A stretch of 6,118 bases of DNA from contig CALCPC010000863.1 in NCBI GenBank assembly GCA_937900975.1, positions 1 to 6,118 of the forward strand, in the 5' to 3' direction. Source of the DNA: an uncultured Paracoccaceae bacterium. Its GTDB lineage: Bacteria > Pseudomonadota > Alphaproteobacteria > Rhodobacterales > Rhodobacteraceae. This document shows, one piece after another, positions 1 through 6,118 of this stretch. How positions within the stretch are numbered: position 1 is the stretch's first letter; each line of letters begins with the position of its first letter. The position numbers were made by a program, and so were the translations under genes. The notes beneath the pieces were generated by a model. It did not search any database. It was not told the origin of the DNA and saw only the letters and a program-made list of their open reading frames with translations.

Positions 1-1766
1 ATCGCAACACGGACCATGCCGGGCAGACCGTGCGGCTGGCCGGCTGGGTGCATCGGGTGCGCGATCATGGCGGCGTGCTGTTTATCGATCTTCGTGACCA
101 TTATGGCATGACGCAGGTTCTAGCCGACCCCGACAGCCCGGTGTTCGCAGGCGTTGAGGCCGTGCGATCCGAATGGGTGATCCGCATCGACGGTTTGGTC
201 AAGCTTCGCGACCCCGCGCTGGTCAACCCCAACATCCCAACGGGCGCGGTTGAGGTTTTTATCCGCGATCTTGAGGTTCTTGGCCGGGCGGAGGAGCTGC
301 CGCTGCCGGTTTTCGGCGATCTTGAGTATCCCGAGGAGACGCGGCTAAAATATCGGTTTCTGGACCTGCGCCGCGAAAGCCTGCACAAAAACCTAGTGCT
401 GCGCTCTGACGTGATCGCCAGCCTGCGCCGGCGGATGACAGAGCAAGGCTTTCGGGAATATCAGACGCCGATCCTGACCGCGTCCAGCCCCGAAGGCGCG
501 CGCGACTTTCTGGTGCCCTCACGGCTTCACCCGGGTAAGTTTTACGCGCTGCCCCAAGCGCCGCAGCAGTTCAAGCAATTGCTGATGGTGGCGGGGTTCG
601 ACCGCTATTTTCAGATCGCCCCCTGTTTCCGGGACGAGGATCCCCGTGCCGACCGCTCGCCCGGGGAGTTCTATCAGCTTGACATGGAAATGAGCTTCGC
701 CACGCAGGAGGATGTGTTTCAGGTCATAGAGCCCGTTATGCGCGGTGTGTTCGAAGAGTTCGCGCCAAAGACGGCCGATGGGACGCCCTGGTCTGTCACG
801 CCCCAATTCCCGCGCATCGCCTCTCGCGATGCGATGCTGTGGTATGGGTCCGACAAGCCCGATCTGCGCAACCCGATCAAGATGGCAGTTGTCAGTGAGC
901 ATTTTGCAGGGTCGGGCTTCAAGATTTTCGCCACGCTTTTGGAGAAGCCGGGCACCGAGATCCGCGTGATTCCCGCGCCTGGCGGCGGCTCTCGCAAATT
1001 TTGCGACCGGATGAATGCCTTCGCGCAAAAGGAAGGGTTGCCGGGCATGGGCTATATCTTCTGGCGCGAGGATGGCAGCGCGATGGAGGCCGCGGGGCCT
1101 TTGGCCAAAAACATCGGGCCTGAGCGGACCGAAGCGCTCCGCCAACAGCTTGGCCTCGGCGTCGGGGATGCGGCGTTCTTTCTTGGCGGACGGCCAGCGG
1201 AGTTTGAGGCGGTTGCGGGCAAGGCGCGGGATGTCATCGGCGCCGAGTTGGGGCTAACCGCGACGGACCGGTTCGACTTTTGCTGGATCGTCGATTTTCC
1301 GATGTACGAAAAGGATGCCGAAACCGGCGCGCTCGATTTCTCTCACAACCCGTTTTCGATGCCCCAGGGCGGGCTTGCGGCGCTGGAGGCCGAGGCACCG
1401 CTCGATATCCTTGGATATCAGTACGATATCGTGTGCAACGGCGTTGAATTGAGCTCTGGCGCGGTTCGGAACCACAAGCCCGACGTGATGTATAAGGCGT
1501 TTGAGATCGTCGGCCACGACAAGGCGTTCGTGGATGCGCATTTCGGCGGTATGCTGGCGGCGTTCCGCTATGGCGCGCCGCCGCATGCGGGCATTGCCCC
1601 GGGCGTGGACCGGATGGTGATGCTGCTGGCCGAGGCGGAAAACATCCGCGAAGTCATCCTATTCCCGATGAACCAGCGGGCCGAGGATCTGATGATGCAA
1701 GCGCCCGCGGCGGCCACGAACGCGCAACTTAGGGATCTTGGTCTGAGGGTGATTGCAAAGGATTGA
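1..1766 (+). CDS. aspS: Aspartyl-tRNA synthetase, bacterial type (5' end cut off by window edge)
   Basis: This class IIb synthetase charges tRNA with aspartate in the cytoplasm. The first complete codon is at nt 3 and 587 residues are visible; family members are about 590 long, so only around a dozen residues are missing. The N-terminal OB-fold anticodon-binding domain (about residues 8-110) contains [14 protein letters not shown]. The catalytic core follows: [23 protein letters not shown], then motif 2 [10 protein letters not shown] at residues 209-218 with the loop [10 protein letters not shown] common in alphaproteobacteria. The bacterial GAD insertion covers roughly residues 270-400. The closing part has FPMYEKD, HNPFSMP and motif 3 GIAPGVDR ending at Arg537. 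His22 of the visible protein (RDHGG) matches the residue associated with non-discriminating AspRS, suggesting that tRNA-Asn is also aspartylated; this is inference. The stop is TGA at 1764-1766. The only downstream gene converges on it, so this is probably the end of its transcription unit. Identity is very secure. Confidence 0.98.
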   Translation, partial: RNTDHAGQTVRLAGWVHRVRDHGGVLFIDLRDHYGMTQVLADPDSPVFAGVEAVRSEWVIRIDGLVKLRDPALVNPNIPTGAVEVFIRDLEVLGRAEELPLPVFGDLEYPEETRLKYRFLDLRRESLHKNLVLRSDVIASLRRRMTEQGFREYQTPILTASSPEGARDFLVPSRLHPGKFYALPQAPQQFKQLLMVAGFDRYFQIAPCFRDEDPRADRSPGEFYQLDMEMSFATQEDVFQVIEPVMRGVFEEFAPKTADGTPWSVTPQFPRIASRDAMLWYGSDKPDLRNPIKMAVVSEHFAGSGFKIFATLLEKPGTEIRVIPAPGGGSRKFCDRMNAFAQKEGLPGMGYIFWREDGSAMEAAGPLAKNIGPERTEALRQQLGLGVGDAAFFLGGRPAEFEAVAGKARDVIGAELGLTATDRFDFCWIVDFPMYEKDAETGALDFSHNPFSMPQGGLAALEAEAPLDILGYQYDIVCNGVELSSGAVRNHKPDVMYKAFEIVGHDKAFVDAHFGGMLAAFRYGAPPHAGIAPGVDRMVMLLAEAENIREVILFPMNQRAEDLMMQAPAAATNAQLRDLGLRVIAKD

Positions 1767-1778
1767 AGCCCGATCGCC

Positions 1779-1792
1779 CTCTCTTCGGAGAG
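1779..1792 (+). terminator. Small UUCG-capped hairpin after aspS, weak terminator candidate
   Basis: Thirteen bases after the aspS stop lies a 5-bp stem CTCTC/GAGAG closed by the very stable C(TTCG)G tetraloop. The stem is short and is not followed by a run of T, so it is not a convincing intrinsic terminator. It may instead be a 3'-end stabilising hairpin or a partial terminator assisted by Rho. It is the only compact stem seen immediately behind the gene. Confidence 0.3.
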
Positions 1793-2433
1793 CTGGAATT
1801 GGCGCAAGGTTTGGGCGCTGTCGGAGGGCGTTTGCTTCTCACAAAACCGTGTGGGGGCCTACGCGCGCCCAAGGCCCATGCCGGGGCGACCCTGGCGCTT
1901 AATTGGAAGCGTTGATCGGAAGGGGGCTTTTCTGGGCAGGAGCGCGCGCGGCCTGGCAAACACGGGCGCTGAGAGTGTTTGGCAGTCTTGCATTGGGGGT
2001 GCGCCAAGATACCTGCCGCTGCCCAAGCCGGATCGCAGAAGAAAATAGGCGTCTTCAAGATAGGCTGTGCAAGACTTGCTCTGAACAGGCGGGGTCGAGT
2101 GATCTCCGTGACCGTCATCTCTGTGCCCGTGGAGGTCGTATTTGGAAGCTGTGAACCGTTGCATTTGGCGTCGAAAATACGCGCGCCTCGAAAGTCGTTA
2201 TTCGGCTGGGCCGCGTCTGCGGCATCCAACCCGACAAGACTGCAAGTATTGAGCGTAAACAACGTGTCGATGCCGTAACGGTGGCCGAAACCGCCGGCGC
2301 GTTTGGCGAGGGCGACGTTGATGAGGGTTTGACGTTCGCGCCCGATGTTGGTCCTGGCGATGAGCAATCCAGCCTTTTGACCCCAGCTGTCTTGATGCGG
2401 TGGCGATGGGCCCGTGCAAGAGACGAGGCGGCG

Positions 2434-2556
2434 CAACCCGCTGAGCGCAAGGGTTGGGGTGGCGAAAAGGCCATCGCCGCCGTAGGCGGCGCCTGCGGCA
2501 AGGCCGCAGGGGTCCCGGCGTGCCGGGACCATGGCCCGCTGCCTCCGCCGCGCCAT
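2434..2556. repeat. Array of directly abutting hairpins (possible palindromic repeat element or structured RNA)
   Basis: Three perfect stems sit end to end with no spacer. Stem one is CGCCGCC-GTA-GGCGGCG (2475-2491, 7 bp). Stem two is CCTGCGGC-AAG-GCCGCAGG (2492-2510, 8 bp). Stem three is GGTCCCGGC-GT-GCCGGGACC (2511-2530, 9 bp). Weaker stems continue on both sides: CAACCC/GGGTTG (2434-2456), TGGC-GAAAAG-GCCA (2460-2473) and ATGGC/GCCAT (2531-2556). The array lies about 140-265 bases beyond the tsaD stop and 670-790 bases beyond the aspS stop. The stems work on either strand, so the sequence does not give a direction, and no T run follows on either side. It could be a REP/BIME-like repeat, a bidirectional transcription or 3'-end boundary, or the core of a non-coding RNA. 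The pairing is certain; the function is unknown. Confidence 0.6.
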
Positions 2557-2698
2557 CGCAATCCTTTTAACGGCGTGGGTTTGCAGAGTTTTAGCGTTTC
2601 TCGCACCGACCAAAAACGTCGCTCTTCAAAACCGCGTTGAGGCTCAGCGTTTTCCGCTTCACTGCGACAGAAAGTTGCGCCCGCCCTGCGACGAGCGT

Positions 2699-3781
2699 TC
2701 AGGCCTTCGCCCCTTTCCGGCCGCTGCCGACCATGGGGGCCGCCGCGGTGTCGAGCGGCCACCGTGGCCGGGCGATCAGCGGCGCGTCGGCCATCTCGGC
2801 CGCTTGCTCCAGCCCCGCCCATGCGATCATTGCGGCGTTGTCCGTTGCCAGCGCCAACGGCGCCACAAGCGCGGCAAATCCTGCGGTCTTGGCGACCGCG
2901 TGCAGCGCAGCGCCCAAAGCGCGGTTCGCGGCAACCCCGCCCGCCACCGCAAGGACCGGCGCGGCGGGGGCGTACTCCGCTTCAAAAACCGCAAGCGCCC
3001 GCCGCGTTTTCTCGCCCAAGACGTCCGCAACGGCAGCCTGGAAACCGGCCGCCAGATCCTGGCGATCCCGATGCCAGAGCCCGCCTTGCGCCAGCACAAG
3101 CTCATCCCGGGTCCGGCGCAGCGCCGTTTTCAGGCCGGAGAACGACATGTCGATGCCCGGCTGGTCGAGCAACGGTCGGGGCAGCGCAAACCGCGTCGGG
3201 TCGCCCGCTGTGGCCAATTGCTCAACCGCCGGTCCGCCGGGAAAGCCAAGCCCGAGGAGCCGCGCCACCTTATCGAACGCCTCCCCCGGTGCATCGTCGC
3301 GGGTGCTGCCCAAGCGGCGGTATGCCGCCGGTCCCTCGACGGCAAGAAACTGGCAATGCCCGCCCGAGATCAACAGCATCAGATATGGAAACGCGATCCC
3401 ATCGGTCAGGCGTGGCGTCAGGGCATGGCCGGCGAGGTGGTTCACCGGCCAAAGCGGACAAGCGAGCCCCGCCGCCAGCCCCTTTGCGAACAGTACCCCC
3501 GACAAGAGCCCGCCCATCAAACCCGGTCCGGCGGTGACGGCGATCGCGTCGATGGCGCTTGGTTGCAGCCCGGCCTGGACCAGCGCCTCGGCCACGCAGA
3601 CATCCAACCGCTCCGCATGGGCGCGGGCGGCGATCTCGGGTACCACGCCGCCAAAGGGGGCATGCATATCGGCCTGGCCGAACACAACCGAGGAGAGGAT
3701 CCGCCGCTCGCCGTCAACAAGCGCCGCCGCGGTTTCGTCGCAACTGCTTTCCAAACCGAGGCAGATCCGGGCTCCGGGCAT
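2699..3781 (-). CDS. tsaD: tRNA N6-adenosine threonylcarbamoyltransferase TsaD (Kae1/Gcp/YgjD family)
   Basis: TsaD, working with TsaB and TsaE, transfers threonylcarbamoyl from TC-AMP to A37 of ANN-decoding tRNAs (t6A) in the cytoplasm. The 360-residue protein has the normal family length. It shows the ASKHA N-terminus [12 protein letters not shown] (residues 9-20), the family signature [16 protein letters not shown] (40-55) and the metal-binding HLAGH (His115, His119). Substrate-binding LISGG (137-141) and GEAFDK (Asp170) follow, then [13 protein letters not shown] (Asn286) and the metal ligand Asp314 in ATDNAAM, ending with RPRWPLD. No key residue is missing. I chose the ATG at 3779-3781 because family members begin just before the (L/I)G(I/L)ESSCD strand and GAGAGG (3799-3794) precedes it by 12 bases. 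A GTG at 3847 would add 22 atypical residues. The gene diverges from hemD and converges on aspS, with no partner gene behind it in this window. Confidence 0.97.
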   Translation of the reverse strand: MPGARICLGLESSCDETAAALVDGERRILSSVVFGQADMHAPFGGVVPEIAARAHAERLDVCVAEALVQAGLQPSAIDAIAVTAGPGLMGGLLSGVLFAKGLAAGLACPLWPVNHLAGHALTPRLTDGIAFPYLMLLISGGHCQFLAVEGPAAYRRLGSTRDDAPGEAFDKVARLLGLGFPGGPAVEQLATAGDPTRFALPRPLLDQPGIDMSFSGLKTALRRTRDELVLAQGGLWHRDRQDLAAGFQAAVADVLGEKTRRALAVFEAEYAPAAPVLAVAGGVAANRALGAALHAVAKTAGFAALVAPLALATDNAAMIAWAGLEQAAEMADAPLIARPRWPLDTAAAPMVGSGRKGAKA

Positions 3782-3834
3782 TGCTGTGTCGGTCCTCTCG
3801 ATCAGAACGGACGGCGCGTTGCCGCCTGGGCCTT

Positions 3835-3853
3835 GGCGGGGTACCACCCTGCC
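3835..3853 (-). other. Compact hairpin in the tsaD 5' leader region
   Basis: On the plus strand GGCGGGGT-ACC-ACCCTGCC forms an 8-bp stem with one G-T pair and a 3-base loop. It is flanked by the further inverted arms CCTGGGC (3825-3831) and GCCCAGG (3851-3857), which could extend or compete with it. It lies 54-72 bases upstream of the tsaD ATG, so it would be in the tsaD leader if transcription starts beyond it. It could also be an operator palindrome. Only the base pairing is seen. Confidence 0.4.
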
Positions 3854-3883
3854 CAGGGGGGTGCAATCGGGATGAGGTCTGGC

Positions 3884-3906
3884 GGGCAGGGGATGGCGGG
3901 ATCGGG
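3884..3906 (+). other. Canonical G-quadruplex motif upstream of hemD
   Basis: The plus strand reads G3-N2-G4-N5-G3-N3-G3 within 23 bases, matching the standard four-run rule with loops of 1-7. More G runs follow at 3916-3918, 3925-3929, 3942-3947, 3967-3972 and 3974-3976. If hemD is transcribed from the left of this point the motif would be in its mRNA leader; otherwise it lies on the non-template strand of the promoter region. The motif is certain, but folding and function are not, and high GC raises the chance background. Confidence 0.4.
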
Positions 3907-3978
3907 CGCTGAAACGGGCAAACCGGGGGCGCGGCGGCCACGGGGGGACGCCGCATGACGGTACACGGGGGGCGGGAG

Positions 3979-4665
3979 ATGACCGGCGTCGTCCTGGTCA
4001 CCCGCCCGGCGGAGCAGGCCGCGGCCACGGCTGACGCGATCGCGGCGCGGTACGGCCCGAAGTGGCGAGCGGAGATCGCGCCGCTTCTTCGCATCCGCCG
4101 CCTTGGCCGTGCACCGACACTGCCCAACGACGCTGCCCTTGTGTTTACGTCTGCAAATGGCGTCTTGGCGTGGCAGCAGGGCGGCGGCCGGTGGCACCCG
4201 GCCTTTGTGGCCGGAGAGGCGACAGCCAGGGCTGGGCGCGCAGCGGGCCTGTCGCCCATGCTTCTTGGCATGACTGCGGCCGAAGTGTCAGCGCGTTTGC
4301 ATGACCGCCGGCCCCCGCACCCGCTTTTGCACATCGTGGGCCGCCACAGGGCGTTGGATCTGTCCGCGGCACTGTCCGGTGTTGGGCTGCGCGTGACCAC
4401 CCTACCGCTTTATGAGCAACGCGCCACGACGCTGCCCGCCACCGTGCTGCGCGCGCTGTCGGCAGGCCAAATCGGCGCCGTGCTGTTGATGTCGCCGCGC
4501 ACGGCGAAGATTTTCGCGGCTTGCGTTGCCGGGATCGCGCTGCCGCCCCCGCTGCGGTTGCTGTGTCTCAGCGCCGCTGTCGCGGCACCTGTCCGCGATC
4601 TTGGCGTCGCCATCGAGGTCGCGCATATGCCGCGGCAAGAGGCACTCCTGTCGCTGCTGTCGTGA
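3979..4665 (+). CDS. hemD: Uroporphyrinogen-III synthase (HemD)
   Basis: HemD cyclises hydroxymethylbilane and inverts ring D to give uroporphyrinogen III, the precursor of haem, sirohaem, cobalamin and bacteriochlorophyll, in the cytoplasm. Sequence conservation in this family is low, so the call rests on the pattern of short motifs. Numbered from an upstream ATG at 3955 (236 residues), these are: N-terminal VVLVTRP (12-18), FTSANGV (64-70), [18 protein letters not shown] (127-147) leading to PLYEQ (151-155), [11 protein letters not shown] (177-187) and the C-terminal CLSAAVA (204-210) before [12 protein letters not shown] prefer the ATG at 3979 (228 residues), since the family's first beta strand starts directly after Met. 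The 3955 ATG is also possible; both are preceded by G-rich sequence rather than a classic Shine-Dalgarno. The mitofilin-like gene follows 126 bases later on the same strand, as in many alphaproteobacteria. Confidence 0.88.
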   Translation: MTGVVLVTRPAEQAAATADAIAARYGPKWRAEIAPLLRIRRLGRAPTLPNDAALVFTSANGVLAWQQGGGRWHPAFVAGEATARAGRAAGLSPMLLGMTAAEVSARLHDRRPPHPLLHIVGRHRALDLSAALSGVGLRVTTLPLYEQRATTLPATVLRALSAGQIGAVLLMSPRTAKIFAACVAGIALPPPLRLLCLSAAVAAPVRDLGVAIEVAHMPRQEALLSLLS

Positions 4666-4693
4666 GTTCGCCGGCGCGTTTGGGCAAATCGCT

Positions 4694-4751
4694 CGGAATC
4701 CTTGTTCCGCCCGGCAGGCCCCAGTAAGGTGATGCCGAATGGGATTCCGGC
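4694..4751 (+). promoter_or_regulatory. Competing inverted repeats between hemD and mic60
   Basis: CGGAATCC (4694-4701) is the exact reverse complement of GGATTCCG (4742-4749). Each arm also has a local partner: CGGAA (4694-4698) pairs with TTCCG (4705-4709) over a 6-base loop. GCCGAAT (4734-4740) pairs with ATTC(C)GGC (4744-4751) over GGG, with one bulged C. The local and long-range pairings exclude each other, and the element ends 40 bases before the mic60 ATG. It may be an operator, a processing site or a leader switch. No T run follows, so it is not an obvious terminator. The pairings are seen; any role is inference. Confidence 0.4.
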
Positions 4752-4791
4752 TGCCCGGTCCCGTGCCGTCACTTGAGGATCGCTCGCGCCG

Positions 4792-6118
4792 ATGTCTGAT
4801 ACCCCCAAAACCCCCAAAAGCGACCCCGAAGTCGAGGACGCAGAAGTGCTGCCTGTGAAAGATGATGACGCAAGCGCAACGACAAAACCGGATGGCGACG
4901 CGGTCGAGGCCAAAGACGCGTCGGAAGCAGAGGCGCAATCGGGGCCTGCGGATGCGTCCCGGGCCGATGCCACGGCGGATGGCGTCGATGGCGCGGAATC
5001 CAACGCGGCGGAGCCCGATGCGGCTGGCGCCCATGCAGCGGCTGGCGCGGACGAAAAAGCCGCCAAAGACCCCGCAAGCCAGTTGGAGGCAGCGCGCGCG
5101 GCGAGCCCATTTATCAGCAGCGGCTCCGAGACGCCGGGCGAGCACGATGCCGCGACCAATGCCGGCGAAGCGCAGGACGCTGACGCGGTTGAGGAGCAAT
5201 CGGGCGCTCTCGCCGGGCGCGTTTTGACCTGGCTGATCCTTTTGATCGTCGGGGGTGGCTTGGCCTTGTGGGGCGCACCGCAGGTTGCGCCTTATCTGCC
5301 ATCCGGCCTGGCGCCAGTGGCCGCTTGGCTGCCGCCCGGCCAATCGCGGGCCGTTGAGGAAGTCGCGGCGCTGCGGGCGGAGGTTGCATCGCAGCTTGCC
5401 GCCCTGCCGGACCCCGACGCCGTGACATCGGCGGCCGTTGCCGCAGCCGAAGCCGAGGTTGCCACGCTGCGCGCGGCGCTGGCGGAGGCCGAGGCCGGCG
5501 CAACAGCGGGTTTGGCGGCGGCGGAGGCCGATCTGTCAGAGGCCGCCGACACGCTTGAGACGCGCGTCGCCACGGTCGCGGCGGATGTGGGCAGCGTCTC
5601 GGACCGGCTTGCCGCCCTAGAGAACGCAGATTTCTCGGCGCGTCTGGCCCAGATTGAAACCAGCCTTGCTGGGCTGCTGTCTCAAATGGACCATCTGACC
5701 GCGTGCGAGCCGGTCGAAGGGCTGCCCGAGGGCACGGGTGAGGATTTGACGGCGTGCCAAGCCTCGGTTGCCGGGTTGCGGGCAGAGATCTCGGCCCTCG
5801 CAGCGGTAGACGGCACGCTGGAGCAACGCCTTGAGGGCGTGATCGCCACGACCGAGCGTCAGATCGAAGATGTCTCCGCGGCGTTTTCGGCCGATCTTGC
5901 CGCGGCCCGCAGCACTGCGGAGGAAGAAGTCGCAGCCGCGGAAGCCGACGCCGAGGCCGCCGAAGCGGCCGCAGAGGCCGCCGCCGCGGCGCAGGCCGAG
6001 GCGGAGCGGCTTTCGACCGTGCGCGCGGCGTCGACGCTGCTCGACGCGGCCATCGCGTCGGGCGCGCCCTATCGGGCAGCACTTGACGCGCTGCCCGGTG
6101 CCGCCGCCGTCGCAGTGC
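4792..6118 (+). CDS. Mic60/mitofilin-family inner-membrane protein (COG4223-like), 3' end outside window
   Basis: The frame is open from ATG 4792 to the right edge (442 codons) with no stop. Residues 1-143 are a low-complexity acidic region rich in Ala, Asp and Glu, with a single aromatic residue (Phe107). Residues 144-163 are one membrane segment (VLTWLILLIVGGGLALWGAP) with a Gly-rich core. A long Ala/Glu heptad-like coiled coil runs from about 185 to 405, broken near 300-325 by a Pro/Gly loop bounded by Cys305 and Cys322. From about 407 the sequence (LSTVRAASTLLDAAIASGAPY) resembles the start of the C-terminal mitofilin domain. This layout and the position after hemD fit alphaproteobacterial Mic60, the homologue of the mitochondrial cristae organiser, with a cytoplasmic N-terminus and periplasmic coiled coil that shape inner-membrane invaginations. 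An in-frame TGA at 4774-4776 makes ATG 4792 the first possible start; GAGGA (4775-4779) lies 12 bases upstream. The family call relies on architecture and synteny, because the diagnostic C-terminus is mostly missing. Confidence 0.85.
   Translation, partial: MSDTPKTPKSDPEVEDAEVLPVKDDDASATTKPDGDAVEAKDASEAEAQSGPADASRADATADGVDGAESNAAEPDAAGAHAAAGADEKAAKDPASQLEAARAASPFISSGSETPGEHDAATNAGEAQDADAVEEQSGALAGRVLTWLILLIVGGGLALWGAPQVAPYLPSGLAPVAAWLPPGQSRAVEEVAALRAEVASQLAALPDPDAVTSAAVAAAEAEVATLRAALAEAEAGATAGLAAAEADLSEAADTLETRVATVAADVGSVSDRLAALENADFSARLAQIETSLAGLLSQMDHLTACEPVEGLPEGTGEDLTACQASVAGLRAEISALAAVDGTLEQRLEGVIATTERQIEDVSAAFSADLAAARSTAEEEVAAAEADAEAAEAAAEAAAAAQAEAERLSTVRAASTLLDAAIASGAPYRAALDALPGAAAVAV

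Larger units (their letters stand above)
1767..2698. other. 932-base convergent intergenic gap, no recognisable gene
   Basis: The gap lies between the 3' ends of aspS and tsaD. No frame gives a protein I recognise, and there is no rRNA, CRISPR array or tRNA T-loop signature. Plus-strand frames are short or broken by stops. On the minus strand one frame stays open across almost the entire gap (2613 down to 1729, running 38 bases into the aspS end). Between about 2400 and 2050 it has a balanced residue mix and mostly G/C third positions, but one plus-strand frame shares the same third positions, so coding direction is not decided. The stretch is visibly less GC-rich than the genes beside it, suggesting inserted DNA, a decayed gene or a structured non-coding element. 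The hairpin array is listed separately. I see no transposase, terminal inverted repeats or target duplication. Confidence 0.6.
3782..3978. promoter_or_regulatory. Divergent tsaD/hemD intergenic region, G-rich on the plus strand
   Basis: This spacer must hold the promoters of both divergent genes unless hemD is read from elsewhere. No convincing -35/-10 pair is visible. The best I find is TTGCAC (minus strand, about 3868-3863) with a 17-base spacer to TACCCC, which is poor. The striking property is strand asymmetry: about eleven runs of three or more G lie on the plus strand between 3856 and 3976, with essentially no matching C runs. G-rich stretches at 3942-3947 and 3967-3972 lie where ribosome binding sites for the two candidate hemD starts would be. 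A hairpin at 3835-3853 would lie in the tsaD leader. Confidence 0.5.

Noticed and set aside
519..1145. 208-codon minus-strand frame inside aspS
   Set aside because: It lies entirely antisense to a fully motif-supported aspS and has no independent ribosome binding site or motif.
2607..2621. Possible tsaD terminator CGAC-N7-GTCG with an adjacent T-rich stretch on the minus strand
   Set aside because: The stem is only 4 bp and the T run lies in the loop rather than after the stem, so it does not fit an intrinsic terminator.
2531..2640. Short plus-strand frames starting at ATG 2531 or continuing from 2281 as hypothetical small proteins
   Set aside because: They are Arg/Pro-rich with no family resemblance, they start in or run through the hairpin array, and no Shine-Dalgarno is convincing.
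2662..2692. Direct repeat CTGCGAC (2662-2668 and 2686-2692) just beyond the tsaD end
   Set aside because: Seven bases repeated twice is within chance for this composition, with no third copy.
1767..2698. Search of the gap for tRNA, CRISPR repeats, or insertion-sequence ends
   Set aside because: There is no GTTCRANNC T-loop motif with flanking stems, no regularly spaced repeats, and no terminal inverted repeats or target duplication.
2531..3958. 475-codon open frame on the plus strand
   Set aside because: It is antisense to tsaD over its full length, is Arg/Pro/Gly-rich, and has no recognisable motifs, while tsaD shows every catalytic motif. Long antisense frames are expected at this GC content.
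4402..5343. 313-codon open frame on the minus strand spanning the hemD end and mic60 start
   Set aside because: It is Arg-rich and crosses two well-supported plus-strand genes and their spacer. The composition is that of a shadow frame.
5114..6082. 322-codon open frame on the minus strand
   Set aside because: It is antisense to the Ala/Glu-rich mitofilin-like gene, whose GCG/GAG codons give a long Arg/Pro/Ala-rich stop-free complement. It has no motif of its own.

Overview
The window looks like chromosomal DNA of an alphaproteobacterium, most likely of the Rhodobacterales/Roseobacter type. The evidence is high GC, an alphaproteobacterial aspartyl-tRNA synthetase with the '[13 protein letters not shown]' motif-2 loop, and a uroporphyrinogen-III synthase gene followed by a bacterial mitofilin (Mic60) gene. 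The assignment rests on family recognition by eye, not on a database search.

Layout: (1) positions 1-1766, plus strand, hold aspS, missing only about its first dozen codons. (2) Positions 1767-2698 are a 932-base gap between two convergent genes with no recognisable gene. It is less GC-rich than its surroundings and contains a striking run of directly abutting hairpins (core 2475-2530, weaker ones out to 2434-2556). It also has one long open minus-strand frame whose status is unclear. (3) Positions 2699-3781, minus strand, hold tsaD, the t6A37 tRNA-modification ATPase subunit. (4) Positions 3782-3978 are a divergent intergenic region with a strongly one-sided set of G runs, including a canonical G-quadruplex motif, and a compact hairpin in the tsaD leader. 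(5) Positions 3979-4665, plus strand, hold hemD (uroporphyrinogen-III synthase). (6) Positions 4666-4791 are a short spacer with mutually exclusive inverted repeats. (7) Positions 4792-6118, plus strand, hold the 5' part of a Mic60/mitofilin-like inner-membrane protein that runs off the right edge.

How the genes relate: aspS and tsaD both serve translation (charging of tRNA-Asp, and probably tRNA-Asn; t6A modification of ANN-decoding tRNAs), but they converge and are not co-transcribed. hemD and mic60 form the start of the well-known alphaproteobacterial haem/mitofilin cluster, in which hemY usually follows mic60; here that would lie beyond the window. The parts least explained by known genes are the hairpin array in the convergent gap and the structured leaders upstream of hemD and mic60.
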